Assembly (NCBI GenBank): GCA_034770075.1
Contig: CM068380.1
Location: forward strand, 28,892,005 to 28,956,004
Direction: 5' to 3'
Length of the DNA: 64,000 nucleotides
Source of the DNA: Aralia elata
Taxonomy: Eukaryota > Streptophyta > Magnoliopsida > Apiales > Araliaceae
Shown in pieces: positions 33,673 through 45,409 of this stretch. Position numbers and translations under genes: made by a program. The notes below the pieces were generated by a model. That model was not told where the DNA came from. It made no database searches and worked only from the letters and a program-made list of their open reading frames with translations. Positions within the stretch are counted from its first letter, which is position 1; every line of letters begins with the position of its first letter.

Positions 33673-34475
33673 TCTTCACTCTGCAAATATGGTAGGATTC
33701 TAAATCCTTCTCAATCTCTGAAATCCAGCTTTAAGTATTTTCCTTTTTAAATTAGATTTAGTTTCCAAATCCAAGTCTTCTTCCGTTTCCTTTTCTAATT
33801 CAGCACCAATTCCCATATCTGCTTGGACTTAGATCTTCCATATCAGATTTTACTTTCCATGTAAGATTGTAACTTCATCTTCAAATCCTGTTAGAAATCA
33901 TATCTTTAAGCTTCAATGTATCAAATCCTACTAAGAATTGGAAATCTGTATGCCGACCAAAATCGTAGAGTAACACTCCATCAGCACAACGTAGAGTAAA
34001 CTCCGCACCAGCACTTATCGCGATCGTAGAGTAACCTCGGAATCGTAGAGTAACTAGCTGTCGAGTAAACTTGGCAATCGTAGAGTAAAGAGCACCATCG
34101 TAGAGTAACTCTCGTCAAACGTAGAGTAATCTTCGTCGCTGGACTGAAAACGTAGAGTGTTGTGAGCCTGGCCATAGAGTGAATCTCGACAATCGTAGAG
34201 TAGAACTAGGAATTGTCGAACAACTCCGCCTAGCCTTCCTGCTATCGTAGAGCTGCCAGATTACATCCTAACACTACGAACGTAGAGCCTTGACCCAGCG
34301 ATCGTAGAGTATTCTGCAAAACAACATAAAATTCAGCATTAAAATACATTTTTGCAGAATCACATCAAATTCTTCCAAAGATCTATAAACACTTTAATTC
34401 GGCTCATATGACAAATAACATGCAACTAAACTAAGCATAAAGGAATAAAAATAATCAGATATTATGCACCTATTA
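33673..34475 (-). repeat. Diverged Athila-like solo LTR, right part
   Basis: Continues the solo LTR interrupted at 17650. The right end, read on the - strand, is TAATAGGTGCATAATATC, a decayed version of the Athila LTR start TGATAAGTGC. At 33961-34310 the motif CGTAGAGTAA and close variants recur about 14 times at irregular spacing. Confidence 0.85.
33961..34310 (-). repeat. Cluster of about 14 CGTAGAGTAA motifs
   Basis: The core ATCGTAGAGTAA recurs at spacings of about 20-50 bp, with some copies degenerated (CATAGAGTGA, CGTAGAGCCT). It occupies the same part of the LTR as the AGCGC palindrome clusters in the two younger Athila elements. Confidence 0.85.
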
Positions 34476-34480
34476 ATAAC
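34476..34480. repeat. Target-site duplication ATAAC (right copy)
   Basis: Pairs with 16719-16723. Confidence 0.85.
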
Positions 34481-36354
34481 TCCTAGCCTAGTTCGAATCT
34501 TTGAGTGAGGCTAAGTTTTAGAGTTAGATATGGAAGTCCCCTAACACCTCCAATTGGAATTTCTGAAAAATATGTTGTAGATTTTCGTGGGGACAGATTC
34601 TACCAAGACAGTCTAGAACTGAAAATCGAATAAAACCTATTGCCCTAAACTGTCCATGCCTTGTTTTGATGACTTAGACAATGAAATAAATTCAGGCCTT
34701 TTGGGACTGAAACTAGATGGCCTTATGTGATTTTTTTCCAAAGATGGTCGAATTCTGACATCGGATGAGGGAGTTATGGCCAAAACAAGAACTAGGGTTT
34801 TCAACACTAAAATTATCATAACTTGAGTACTGTAACTCCGATGACCACAAAATTTAAACTGGAACTTCATGTTAATATGTGTAAGATTCTGGCAAGATTT
34901 GAGAATTTTTGTAATTTAGCACGATATAGTTAATTTTGACAAATTACGAACTTAAAACGGACTATTGAAAAATATTTAATAAAAAAAATAAATTTCAGAA
35001 AAATTATTTTTGTATATAGATTATATGTATATATGTGTGGCCAAAAAAGAAAAAAAAATATATATAATGGTTAAAAAGGTTTAATGGGAGAATTAGGCTT
35101 TCAACGAATTAAATATAATTAAAATCGTAAAGTTGGGAATTACCAAAATAATTCCTACCGACTGAAATGCGTTCATATGTGACATATGAGTCTATTTGGT
35201 TATTAATTGTATATTTTTATGAAATATTATGAGTATAATATGAGGGTACCGTTATGTTGGATTAAGTTGGGAGAACGTTTACCGAGTTAGGTTACGGTTG
35301 TACCGATGATTATATATAAGGTTAACGGTTGAACGTATTAAAAGGAATCCTTATGGATATTGTAGGTGAACACTTGGGAAGTGGTATTAGCATAAACGAA
35401 AAGGAGTTACCTAAGACAGGCGAGTTCTAATCTCACTCATACTTGTATACTTATGAAAGTTATTCAAGCTATGCTAGTTTTAATCAATTTGCATGTTAGC
35501 ATCCGCACGTATGTGCCTTTGAAAATATTTGTTCTATTTATGAACTGTTATGTTATATGAAATTTCTATTCAGCCTAAATTATGTTGAGAATAGGTCTAT
35601 GCCATTTGCTTCAGCTAAACAGATATCAAAATGATTTATTGATTTGTTGAATATGGTGGCATTTATCTAATGTATTCGAATTTATGTTGTTGCAGACTCT
35701 TATATTAAAACTGAGTCAAATAACCTTGGTTAAGGAGTTTAATGTTTTGGTCGGTAATGTTTCGATGTGTCAAGATTAATATATTATGCATAATATAGTG
35801 GTATAATAGGTTGATCTCTTAAAGTACCTGCAGAAAGTATTATCAGTCTTTGTGATTGATGGAGGGTTATGACAATTTAGTATGTGGTTTTAAATATATT
35901 AAATGAAAGATATCTCTTTTATTCATGCTTTCCGAATTACTTCACAATTATTGTTTAATTGTGGAAGCTCTCATGAGAAGATATGTTTATTCATGATATG
36001 TTATTTTCAATAAACTATTTATACTTGTTGAGCATATCAATGCTCATTCTTGCTATATCTTATGTTTTCAGTTAAAACTGAAGAACCTACAGGTCCGAGT
36101 AAAGATAAGGGCAAGGGGAAGATTCAAGATTAGAGTTTAGTTAATGTATTAAAATGTTATTAACTGATGTAATGTTATGTTTACTATGTTTGTGTATTTA
36201 AGGTTGTAGAACCTAGGACGGGACTAAGGATGGCTATAATAATTAGTGTTATCATCTTTATGTATTTATTATATGCTTAGATAGATGATTGTATGTGTAG
36301 TACCATGGAGCACCAGATTCAAGGTAAAGGTACCTCGGATTTGGGGGCATCACA
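34481..36354 (+). repeat. Tekay-type LTR B, right segment
   Basis: Ends in CGGATTTGGGGGCATCACA, like LTRs A, C and D. It holds the shared GGTTGATCTCTTAAAGTAC block (35809-35827) and the Lys/Gly-rich mini-ORF (36071-36133). No coding sequence of gag or pol is present. Right of 36354 the sequence is a copia LTR fragment, so LTR B was inserted in that fragment. Confidence 0.8.
36071..36133 (+). other. Lys/Gly-rich mini-ORF with splice-acceptor-like start (LTR B)
   Basis: TTTTCAG/TTAAA leads into VKTEEPTGPSKDKGKGKIQD and TAG (36131-36133). See the LTR A entry for the family. Confidence 0.5.
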
Positions 36355-36642
36355 ATGTACTAATCTATCTGGATTAAGTAACCCCATATTAGTGATCCAT
36401 CGATTAGGAACATTCTAGTTTCGAGCTATCTTAAATTTAGATCTCATTAGCAGGATCATCATCATAATCCTAAAAGCATTGCTACAAAACTATGGGTTTA
36501 TCACATTTATTTAATTCAACTAATTAAACATGGATAAAGAATGCCTTTAAATAAACAAATTCTTTTATTAATAAATAAATAAGATTACAAAATAAATATT
36601 TATCTCATCTTATATGACTGGCTTGAGGGCATATTACTTTCA
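36355..36642 (-). repeat. Ty1/copia LTR fragment
   Basis: The reverse complement matches the start of the copia LTR at 41416-41710: the AGTAATATGCCCTCAAGCC region, the TGTGATAAACCCATAGTTTTG block, and GATAGATTAGTACAT at the cut point. It is truncated on the left by LTR B. Confidence 0.8.
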
Positions 36643-38066
36643 GTTGCTACGTCCAGTCTGAAGCTCATCTCCAAGACTTGAGATCCTATTACTCCCACTA
36701 ATAAATACTCCTTCAATAGGCGGAGAAGCCTTTACAAAGTCTTAAAGCTAAACTTCCAGCTATCCACAACTAACTATCTTAGATAGTAAGCTCACAACTC
36801 CCTCCTCAAGCTTAGTTCCACCTTTCTTTTGAGTCCAGTTCTACTTTATGATCTAGTTTTGAAACGACAGTCTCTTCCTCACCTCACAAGTATACTAAAG
36901 ACCCAATTCTCAACTGACCTCTCTAAGACTCTGGTCTTGGTCAAAGAATTACTCGTCTTTCTCACAGGTAAATAAAATAAACTAATTACTCTACTCTTTT
37001 TTTTTTACAAAAGTTTCACATAATTTTGTTTCTAAGATAAGCAGATAAAATTCAGTGTGGATATATATAAAAGTATAAATAACTTTTATATTTGATGCTT
37101 CTCAAATAAGCATATAACAGTTAAAGAGTGGATATGTTTATAAAAGTTCAAAGACTTTTATACTTGAGTAAATATGTTTCTTTGTAAGTAGATGTTTAAT
37201 TAATGCTCAGTAATAAGAAGTGCTTCTGAATAAGCAAGTGTATAACTTTAAGCTTGCTTTAAATGTACTTCTATGTAAGCAGATATATAACTTTTGTTCG
37301 GATTTATAAAGATTAAATTTTCTTCATAAATAAAGAATGTGTTTCTATGGAAAAACATATTTAACTTTGATTTCAGGTATAAAAGTTAAAATAACTTTTA
37401 TAGTTATGCTTCTTATTAAGCATATATATATTCACAACATTTTGTGATATAAAAGTTTAAATAACTTTTATATTATGCAACAAGTATTTTTATGAATAAA
37501 TAAATTTAAGTTCAAATACTTGCAATGTTAGATATCAAGTATAATAATTTAAACAGTTAAAAGATACTTGATATAACAAATAAATTCGTTAAACTCAAAA
37601 ATATATATAATAATATATTTTATCTATCCTGTGAATATTAAATAAGGTCACTTGAAATTTCTGAGCACCTGTTCGACTGATTCCCTCACTTAAGAGGAAT
37701 ATCTTCGATAGAGTCCCGATTTGTCTACAGATGACCAAATTTAAAGTTTCACTATGTGATATTTATATAAATAGTTTCGATAGATCATTTAGAACGTTGT
37801 AAGCACTCGTTCTGCTAATTCCCTCACTTAAGAGGAATATCTCCGCTATAGTGTAGATGTCTAAGTAACGATCTATTTTACAGTATTTATATAAATAAAT
37901 TGTTGAAGGTTGTTTGATTTGATGATGGCTGGTTTGATTGTTTAAGATGGAATTATGTCTATGTGATTATGTGCCAATGTATCTATATGTGATTATGTGT
38001 TAATGTGACTATGTGTTTATGTGCTTGGTTATCTAAGTGATTAGGTGCTAAAGTGGTTATGTGTTT
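36643..38066. other. Unassigned AT-rich stretch with palindromes
   Basis: I recognise no coding region here. It contains four long imperfect palindromes of the type TATAAAAGTTNAAATAACTTTTATA (about 37064-37475). It also has two diverged copies of a 45-bp segment centred on TTCCCTCACTTAAGAGGAATATC (about 37681 and 37818), and a GTGATTATGTG-type minisatellite at about 37955-38060. It may be the internal part of the minus-strand copia remnant, but nothing confirms this. Confidence 0.45.
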
Positions 38067-38526
38067 TGTTGGACGATTTCGCAACTGAAAAATACGCGTA
38101 AGTATACGCGGTCAACAAGTAATAAAGTGATAAGATAGAGTTGTCGAACCCACAGGGAATTGTTCTAGTGTATCCCAAGTATCAACTATATATCGTCTCG
38201 ATTGTATTTAGACAATTGATGAATTGAGTTTTTGTTGTTTGGTAATGACTAGGAAAATAATAATCAAGAAAATACGGAAAGCTTATAAGATAATTAAACT
38301 CTAATATTAACAAGTCTAAGATTCCAATTTCCCCAAACACTTCATTTGAAGATCCTAACTCTCTCATTTGAACTAATTAACAACATAGAATTGTCAACCG
38401 AGAAATCAAAGTTACTTATAAACCTCTATCGATGGTCAAATTCGAATCTTTCTAATGCGACATGTAGGTATATGTCTATCCTACATACTATCAAGAGACC
38501 AATTTCAACAACAATTACAAGACTCG
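38067..38526 (-). repeat. Athila-like LTR fragment
   Basis: Starts TGTTGGACG and contains CGCGTAAGTATACGCGGTCAACAAGTAATAAAG and a GTCGAACCCACAGGGA block. These correspond to the 3' end of the nested Athila LTR (8579-8700) in diverged form. It is cut at 38526 by the CACTA end. Confidence 0.7.
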
Positions 38527-38690
38527 CACTACTAGAAATTCGACGTATAGCGACGAGCTATAGCGACGGTCGGGACGGAATCGTCTCAATAGGGTATCTA
38601 TAGCGACGGTTACAGACTGACCGTCGGTATATACCTTTGAAGATAATCTATTGCGAGGGTCGTAATCCGGCCGTCGGTATATAGCTTTTT
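38527..38690 (+). repeat. CACTA terminal and subterminal repeats
   Basis: About six copies of TAGCGACGG or its complement CCGTCGGTAT within 165 bp of the CACTA terminus, the usual transposase-binding arrangement. Confidence 0.75.
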
Positions 38691-39528
38691 TTGGGCATAA
38701 ATCCCTCCCATTTTTTCCCCAAATCAGTAATAACATTTTCCCCCAAACTCAGCACTCAATCAGCCCTCTCTCCTCTCTAACCCTTTCTCTCTCCTCTCTC
38801 ACCCTTTCTCACTCGATCGTGTGCGCGTCGTGCGTTCTCAGATCTTAATCGTACGACAAGAGGCCCTCCGCTACTAGGCCATCAGTTCACAGTTCTTATT
38901 GTTCTTTTCATCGACTGCAATCGAGGTAATTCTCACTTTAATCTATGGTTTTTCATCAATTTATGAGCTTGTGTATCCCAAAGTATTCGACTGTTTCTCA
39001 ATCTCTTTGTTAGCAGCGGTGTTGATGGTAATGAGAGTGAACTTTTGAATATTTGGGATTTAGAAGGAGTGGGGTTCCAAACCTCATTAGTTTATATAAT
39101 ATGGGACTGGTGGTGCTTCTCCGCCCTTTTGAATCAATTTACCACTAGATTGTACATGCCTACCTTACATCAAAGAGGGAATCTAAGAAGTGTGTGTGTG
39201 TGTATGTATTGTACCGACTTTTGGTGTGTCCTTTTTATTTCATTTGTATAGATGAATGTAATATATTTGTTATGCTAGTGAATCTCTAATTCTGGTTGAA
39301 GGGAGTTATTGCAAAAACTATAAGTATGTGGTGTATAATTTTTAACTAATCCTAATTTTTAGGTTAACCAAATTATTATTATTACTTTTTGTTGAGACAA
39401 TATCCTCGCTTTGAATGTAATATATCGAAAATACGCATTTTAATTACACTATTACATTCAACTTATGTTTTTAATTTAGAAGTAAAATGGTTGCTACAGA
39501 TTGCATTAGTTCTCCTTTAATATTGCAG

Positions 39529-39628
39529 GTGGCTCTTCATTCAGAATATACTACTGAGACATGTTTCTTACAGCTCTACATCGAGTCTATCATAGCATTA
39601 CAAGATGCTAGAAATAGACTAATGCAAG
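39529..39628 (+). pseudogene. Possible exon inside the CACTA element
   Basis: A 100-bp open stretch bounded by TATTGCAG and AAG/GTTAGC, encoding VALHSEYTTETCFLQLYIES and onward. I do not recognise the protein. It might be another captured exon or chance. Confidence 0.3.
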
Positions 39629-39805
39629 GTTAGCTCTATAGTATATGAGTTTGTGATTATTCTGTTTATTTATCGTTGATGCAGAGTATTTATCGATCTG
39701 GACTAGCAAAGCTAATAAATTTTAGAGTGCCTTCCTGCACGGCATTATTGTTCATTAATCTTCCAAAACACTCAATTTTCAATGTTAGATTCTCTAATTT
39801 TGCAG

Positions 39806-40206
39806 AGCAATGGATTTTTTAGTGGAGCTATTTGGAAACTTTTACCAACATCAAGATTGGGGGATGCAACAATCTTGTACAGATTCATACAGAAAAACTT
39901 TGAAGAAATGGCATGGTTGGATTTCTAGCTCAAGTTTTATGGTAACGTTTTCGCAACCTGCAGCTCAATCAATTACAAGCATCTTTTTAATAAAAGGACT
40001 TGTTTCAAAATGGTTTTGGAAGTTTGTTCTTAGTTTGATTAAAGCAACTTATAAATTATGTTGTGGAAATTTGTTATTATGACCAGGCTTTTCGTTCAAT
40101 TCTTGTACTAAAAAATATGCTTTTAATTTGTAGTGTAGACCTATTGATCACTTTATACATCATGAAACTCATAGGTTGCTATTAAGCTTGCTCCAGATAG
40201 GAAAAG
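39806..40206 (+). pseudogene. Glycolipid transfer protein (GLTP) gene fragment, two exons
   Basis: The first exon, 39806-39941, follows TTTTGCAG and ends ATG/GTAACG. It encodes AMDFLVELFGNFYQHQDW, then CTDSYRKTLKKWHGWISSSSF, which resembles the C-terminal half of plant GLTP-domain proteins. The second piece, starting at 40175 after an AG, continues in phase with VAIKLAPDRK, again GLTP-like, and then loses homology. GLTP proteins carry glycolipids between membranes. The N-terminal half, the last exon and a full frame are missing, so this is a fragment. It lies 1.3 kb from a CACTA terminus, which suggests capture by that transposon. Identification rests on recalled family motifs. Confidence 0.6.
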
Positions 40207-41415
40207 ATCCAACTCTTTTTGTTGCTATTAAGTTTGCGACAAAAAAAAACTGAATGTTGAAAATATTTCAAGACAGTTTTATATTGCCATGGCACCAGTT
40301 ATGATTAATGTGCCAAGCTGTTGTGTTTGCTAAAATTGAGTTCCTACCCAACTCTATGTATGCTTGTTAAAATTTTCAGTTATTCGAATGGATAAAACCA
40401 ATAATATTGTTACTTCAATCAACTCTTAAGGTTTTTCTTTTTCTTTTTCTTTTTTTAATATATATATAACAAGATTTCTTGGTGGTGCTCATATTTTCTT
40501 TTGAACCTGTGCTTTTATTTTGCTTTATATCATAACTTGAAGTAACAGTTTGTAATTTGGGCTCTATCATTTTTAACTTTGAGTGCTTCTTAGTTTAAAG
40601 GATTGTTAACATGAATGAGAATGAATGAATCAGTCTAATTTGAGTAGTGTATATCTAAATGGAGTTGAAGGATGAATCTATAAAAACATTACATGAACAA
40701 CTTATCAGCAATTACATAATACCTTAATTGTGTGAGTGCTTTGCTTTATTTGGTTTGTTTTGGCATACAATTAATGTGATATTTCTACTTTATTTCCAAT
40801 TTTGCAAGGCTCTCATATACAATTAATGTGATGTGTCCGAATACAAGGTTTGTGATGTGATATTAGTGAGCAGCTCTTTCTTGCTCTTTTTACCCACATT
40901 TCATATATTGTTTTCAAATTAAAATTTTGTCATTCAAATGGTTTCTTATAAACTTTGTCATTCAAAAGGTATAATTGCATTTCCTCTATTTGTGTTGGCC
41001 ACTTCTCTGAGACTATCTTATGCCTATAGTGTCACAAATATATTCCCTACCTGTTGTGGCTTTAATTCATCAATGGCATACCAAGTACAATTAAACCTGA
41101 AGTTGAGCTAGAGTATGCATGATGAAGTACCAATAAGTTTTAAATGTTACAGAGATATATGTTCAGCTTAGATGAATTGATCATGACTGTGAGATTGACA
41201 TAAAGCTAATAGGAAGATTGACATGAATTGTTTTCTCATTTTAGCTTTTTGTGTATCAATTACATATTATGAGATGCCATATGATTTGTATGCCATTATG
41301 AAATTGATTTGTATCAATTTCCTTGGACAGGGATTATTGTTAATATAGATAAAGATCCAAAGAATGGAAGAGTTCTTAGCAGTGAAGTGTACTTAATGGA
41401 CATCTAAGTATAAAC

Positions 41416-43231
41416 TGAAAGTAGTATGCACACAAGCCAATCATATTTGATATGATGTAGCATATACTTTATAATCTTATTCGGTTGTTAAAGGCATTTT
41501 ATATTATCTACATGGTGCTGTTATATTAAATGTGATAAACCCATAGTTTTGAGCAATGCTTTTAGAATCATGATGGTGATCATGCTAATGAGATCTAAAT
41601 TCTAGATAGCTCATAAACTAAAATCGTTCCTAATCGATGGATAACTAAAAGGGGATTAGTGAATCCGGATAGATTAGTACATACGTTGCTTGCTCTTATG
41701 AAGAGGATGATTGATCTCATAATCATTTGTGTGGAGACACTAAAGCAAGTATGTAGGTGCTTATTAGAGAATAAGTTCACTGAACGTGGCTCGCTAAGGA
41801 ATACCTAATGGAGTTTTACTCGCCTGTCAATAGGAATTCCTCTAGTGATAGTAGTACAAGTGATCCTTGGACTTGAGATCATCATAGTATCTTGTGTATA
41901 ATGAGTTATACTTTGACATGTCCCTTAAGACCTTTAGGGTATATCAAAGGGTATGATTGGGTATAATAAGTTATACATGGAGATAGGTGAATGATCAACA
42001 AAGAATCTACCACTTCTAGTAAAAGGAGAGAATGTCCTATGTGATTCGATAAATGACGACTCAGAAGTCTTTGGCCAAAGCAGAATGAAATTATAAAGGA
42101 GTTTCTAATTTACATTATCAGAGTTGTGCATTTGAGAATCGAAATACATATAATTAAATAAAATAAGAGTTGACAGTAATTCTATGTCTTATATTTAATT
42201 GGGACATTGTATGGTAGAATGATTGAATTGTACGGTAACTATTCACTGAAAGGTTCTTTTGTGATTAATGTTGAAATCTATATTATCTAGAAAGTCGTTG
42301 ATCGCTAAGGGGGCTTACCCTTATTGTAAAATAAATATTATTTATTTAAATGAATTAAATAGTTTAATTTATTTATTTAAATAAGATTAGAATTATTATA
42401 ATTGATTTATTCACAACCGGTTTAATATAGAGAACCTAAAGGGTCACACCGCAAAAGAAAAATATTTGTTTAAGAAATAATGGCATAATTGTAATAATAA
42501 GTCATGTGTATTTAATTTAATCTATTGAGATAGAATAAATTAAATAGCTTAATATTTATTATTAAATATTTTAGAAATATTAAATATAAATTAATAAGAG
42601 GAGTCTTATTATTATTATTACTATTACTATTATTTAATTCCTAAAGGGATTGTGAATTAATTAATAGAAGTACTCTCTAATAAATTCCTAATTGGATTAG
42701 GAGTTTAATTAATTAAAGGAGTTTAATTAAAATAAAAACCCTAATCCTAATTAGGATTTTTAATTAAAATAAAAACCCTAATCCTAATTAGGGTTAGACA
42801 GTCAGACAATTAGATTGTTAGATAATTTACACACTCTTCCATGAGAATTGGAGAGAGAGAGAGTACTTGCAATTTCTATAGAGATAGAAACTAGGGTTTT
42901 GCCAACACCCATCTTCTTAGATAACTATTATTCCTTCGTGGATCACCTCTAGAAGCCAAACACTTGGGTAGCTAACGTTGATCAAAGGAAGGAATCCCAT
43001 CGGTGAAATTCAAGGAGAACGCGAAGGAATTGGAGGTGAACTTGTACCCGAGGAAGCACGGTTCTACGAGGGTATAATTTCTTAATCTCTATCTCTTTCG
43101 TTAATTGATAATTGAACACAAGGAAAGATCATGGTGATGGTTTGTATGAAAAATTTTAAAATCCGTTTTATCGCGCTTCCGCACTATTTATGTAATTTGA
43201 TTGCATGTTCGCGCTTTATACAAACCCAACA
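41416..43231 (+). repeat. 5' LTR of Ty1/copia element
   Basis: The end, ...CCCAACA, lies one base before the primer site. The start is approximate, set by where similarity to the minus-strand fragment 36355-36642 begins. A 33-bp segment with AAAACCCTAATCCTAATTAGG occurs twice at about 42725-42795. Confidence 0.75.
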
Positions 43232-43232
43232 G

Positions 43233-43245
43233 TGGTATCAGAGCC
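43233..43245 (+). other. Primer binding site, initiator-Met type
   Basis: TGGTATCAGAGCC directly after the LTR end, the standard copia priming site. Confidence 0.9.
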
Positions 43246-45156
43246 TAACCTTGTGCTAATTATCGATTATGATGATTCCATATGTGTATGGTATGCGATT
43301 GGATCGAAATTTTTGGGCAGAATCAATTTTTCTGGATCAGTGACGCGGCGCAGCTGCGCCGGCTCCAGTTCACTCTAGAGCGCAGCTGCGTCGGCTCCAG
43401 TTCACTCTGGAGTGCAGCTGCGCCGTTTCCCAGTTCATTCGGGGCGCAGCTGCGCCGGCCAGCAGAATCCGAAAAAATAAAATTTTCCTTCAATTAAAAT
43501 AAATGGTTTATTTAATTGATATAAATTTAGAATAAAGGAGTTTATAAACATATGGAATAGGATTCCATGTTTTCTAGAATAAAAGAGTTTATTCACATAT
43601 GGAATAGGATTCCATGTTTCCTTAAAAATAAAGATGTTTATTTTGATAAGGAATAGGATTTAACATATTTTATTTTCCAACAATTTTAAGTTAAAATAAA
43701 AGAGTTTGTTTTGAACTTGAAATTGGATTCTATGTTAATTAAAATAAAGGAGTTTATTTTGATTTGGAATTTGATTAAAAATAAAGGGTTTATTTTTATT
43801 CAAAATTAGATAAAATAAAATAAATAAGTTTATTATGATTTAAATTTTGATTAAAATAAAGGAGTTTATTTTTTTTCTTTACAAAATTGGATTTATAGTA
43901 AACTTTTAATTGCCCATTAATTGATATCAATGCATATATGGAATGGTTTTATTATTCATGAGATGAATGTTATTTATTGATACATATGGAGATATGATTG
44001 ATAATAAATAGGGATTGATTATGGACTATTGACCAATGTGTGATTGGATTTATTTTAGTGGATGCTTGAATGAATGGGTTTTTATAAATGGGGTCTGCGT
44101 ACCTCGTCTTCTCTATTTTTTCTTAATGTAAATTATATCTCTCTCCTATGTACTTCCCCTTGACTGCTGATCATGGTTTCTATTTATTGTAAATAGTTTA
44201 TGTAATAGGTTTAGTTAGAATTACTTGAAGAATTGGAGACAAAGGAGCAAGGAGCGCTTGAAGACCCGTTTGTAATGGAGCCCGGGTTTAAATGTAATAG
44301 TTATATTTAAATTTTGTTCTTGCACCCTAGGTTTGACCTTTTGGTTCACTTGGTGGCTCTAGTGAACCAAACTAGAATAAAAGTCCATAATCAATCCGGG
44401 TAGAATATAGTATTCTATAAGTGCATGCTTACTATGTATATATTATATATTATACAACATGCTTCGCATGTTAAGTAATATGACGCGTATTTTATATATA
44501 TATATATATGCATGCGAGCTAAACAAGATGAGACAAATAATAACAAACCCCTCAAAGAAATTATATTAAGTCCTAAGCGTTCAAAGATATTTGGAATATC
44601 GAACGTCGCCTTCTAGCATGGTAAAACGATAGAGTATTAAATATTTAATATGAGTTTGTTGTGCACACACAAGGCGAGTATTAAATATTTAAGATGTTGT
44701 TTTATCACATTTGATGCTTATTAAGGAATTGAACATTACTGCTTTGTTGTGCACACACAAGGGCGGTCTTTTTCTCTTCACATATATGGAAGTGTTAGGT
44801 TGGACTTAACCTAGATTATTTTAGTTCGGATGTGCACACACTTGACCATTATAATCTAAAAGGTAAAATACAAGGAGTTACATAGTGATGTAATTGACAA
44901 TAGTTGTCTACCTATTTATTTATATATAGTTTGTTGTGCACACACAAGACTATATACATTTGAAATGGGATCCTTATTCTCACTAGCAAATCTTTAATTA
45001 GATTTGCCGAACTGTATATTGAGGATAATATAGTTTGATGAAAATAGTGGGAGATACCAATTTAAAATAAAGACCTAATTTATTTTGGTAATTATTTAAT
45101 AAATAAATGTATGCTGAAATGTTGTTAAATTACAAATTCATTTATAGAATTTTACG
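43246..45156 (+). other. Copia leader, non-coding
   Basis: About 1.9 kb between primer site and gag. It holds four GCGCAGCTGCGC palindromes in a 36-bp tandem repeat (43347-43457), a ladder of diverged units around AAAATAAAGGAGTTTATT (about 43495-43880), and four TGTGCACACACAAG-type motifs (44656-44950). No coding region is seen. Confidence 0.7.
43347..43457 (+). repeat. GCGCAGCTGCGC palindrome cluster
   Basis: Four copies of a unit of about 36 bp: a perfect or near-perfect palindrome GGCGCAGCTGCGCC followed by GGCTCCAGTTCACTCT. Confidence 0.88.
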
Positions 45157-45409
45157 ATGTCTAATTCACTATCACTGCATAGCATATTAGATGCTAATTA
45201 ATCGGACCATATTAAAAGGACTGGTTAAAGAATTTAAGAAATAGTTCTCAAGGCTGAAAAGCTATCTTATGTCCTTAATATGCCTATCCCTGCAATGGTT
45301 GCAGACAAAGACTTAGAGGAAGAGATTGCTACTTTTAGAAAGTGGTAAGATGATGCACAGTTGGCTGAATGCATCATGCTCGCATCCATGAGTAACAAGC
45401 TTAAACGTC
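45157..45409 (+). pseudogene. gag: Copia gag N-terminus
   Basis: Starts ATG at 45157 (MSNSLSLHSILDAN) and continues LKAEKLSYVLNMPIPA and ASMSNKLKR, the conserved start of copia gag. It has at least four in-frame stops. LTR C interrupts it at 45409 and it resumes at 48283. Confidence 0.8.

Larger units (their letters stand above)
38527..41415 (+). mobile_element. CACTA (En/Spm) transposon, left end and cargo
   Basis: The terminus CACTACTAGAAATTCGACG at 38527 is the classic CACTA end. Subterminal TAGCGACGGT and ACCGTCGGTATA motifs follow in both orientations to about 38690. The interior has a pyrimidine-rich leader-like stretch (38740-38820), a possible splice donor near 38925 and exons resembling a GLTP gene. 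No transposase is recognised. The right end is not seen; the copia element at 41416 probably interrupts it, with the rest beyond the window. Confidence 0.72.
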
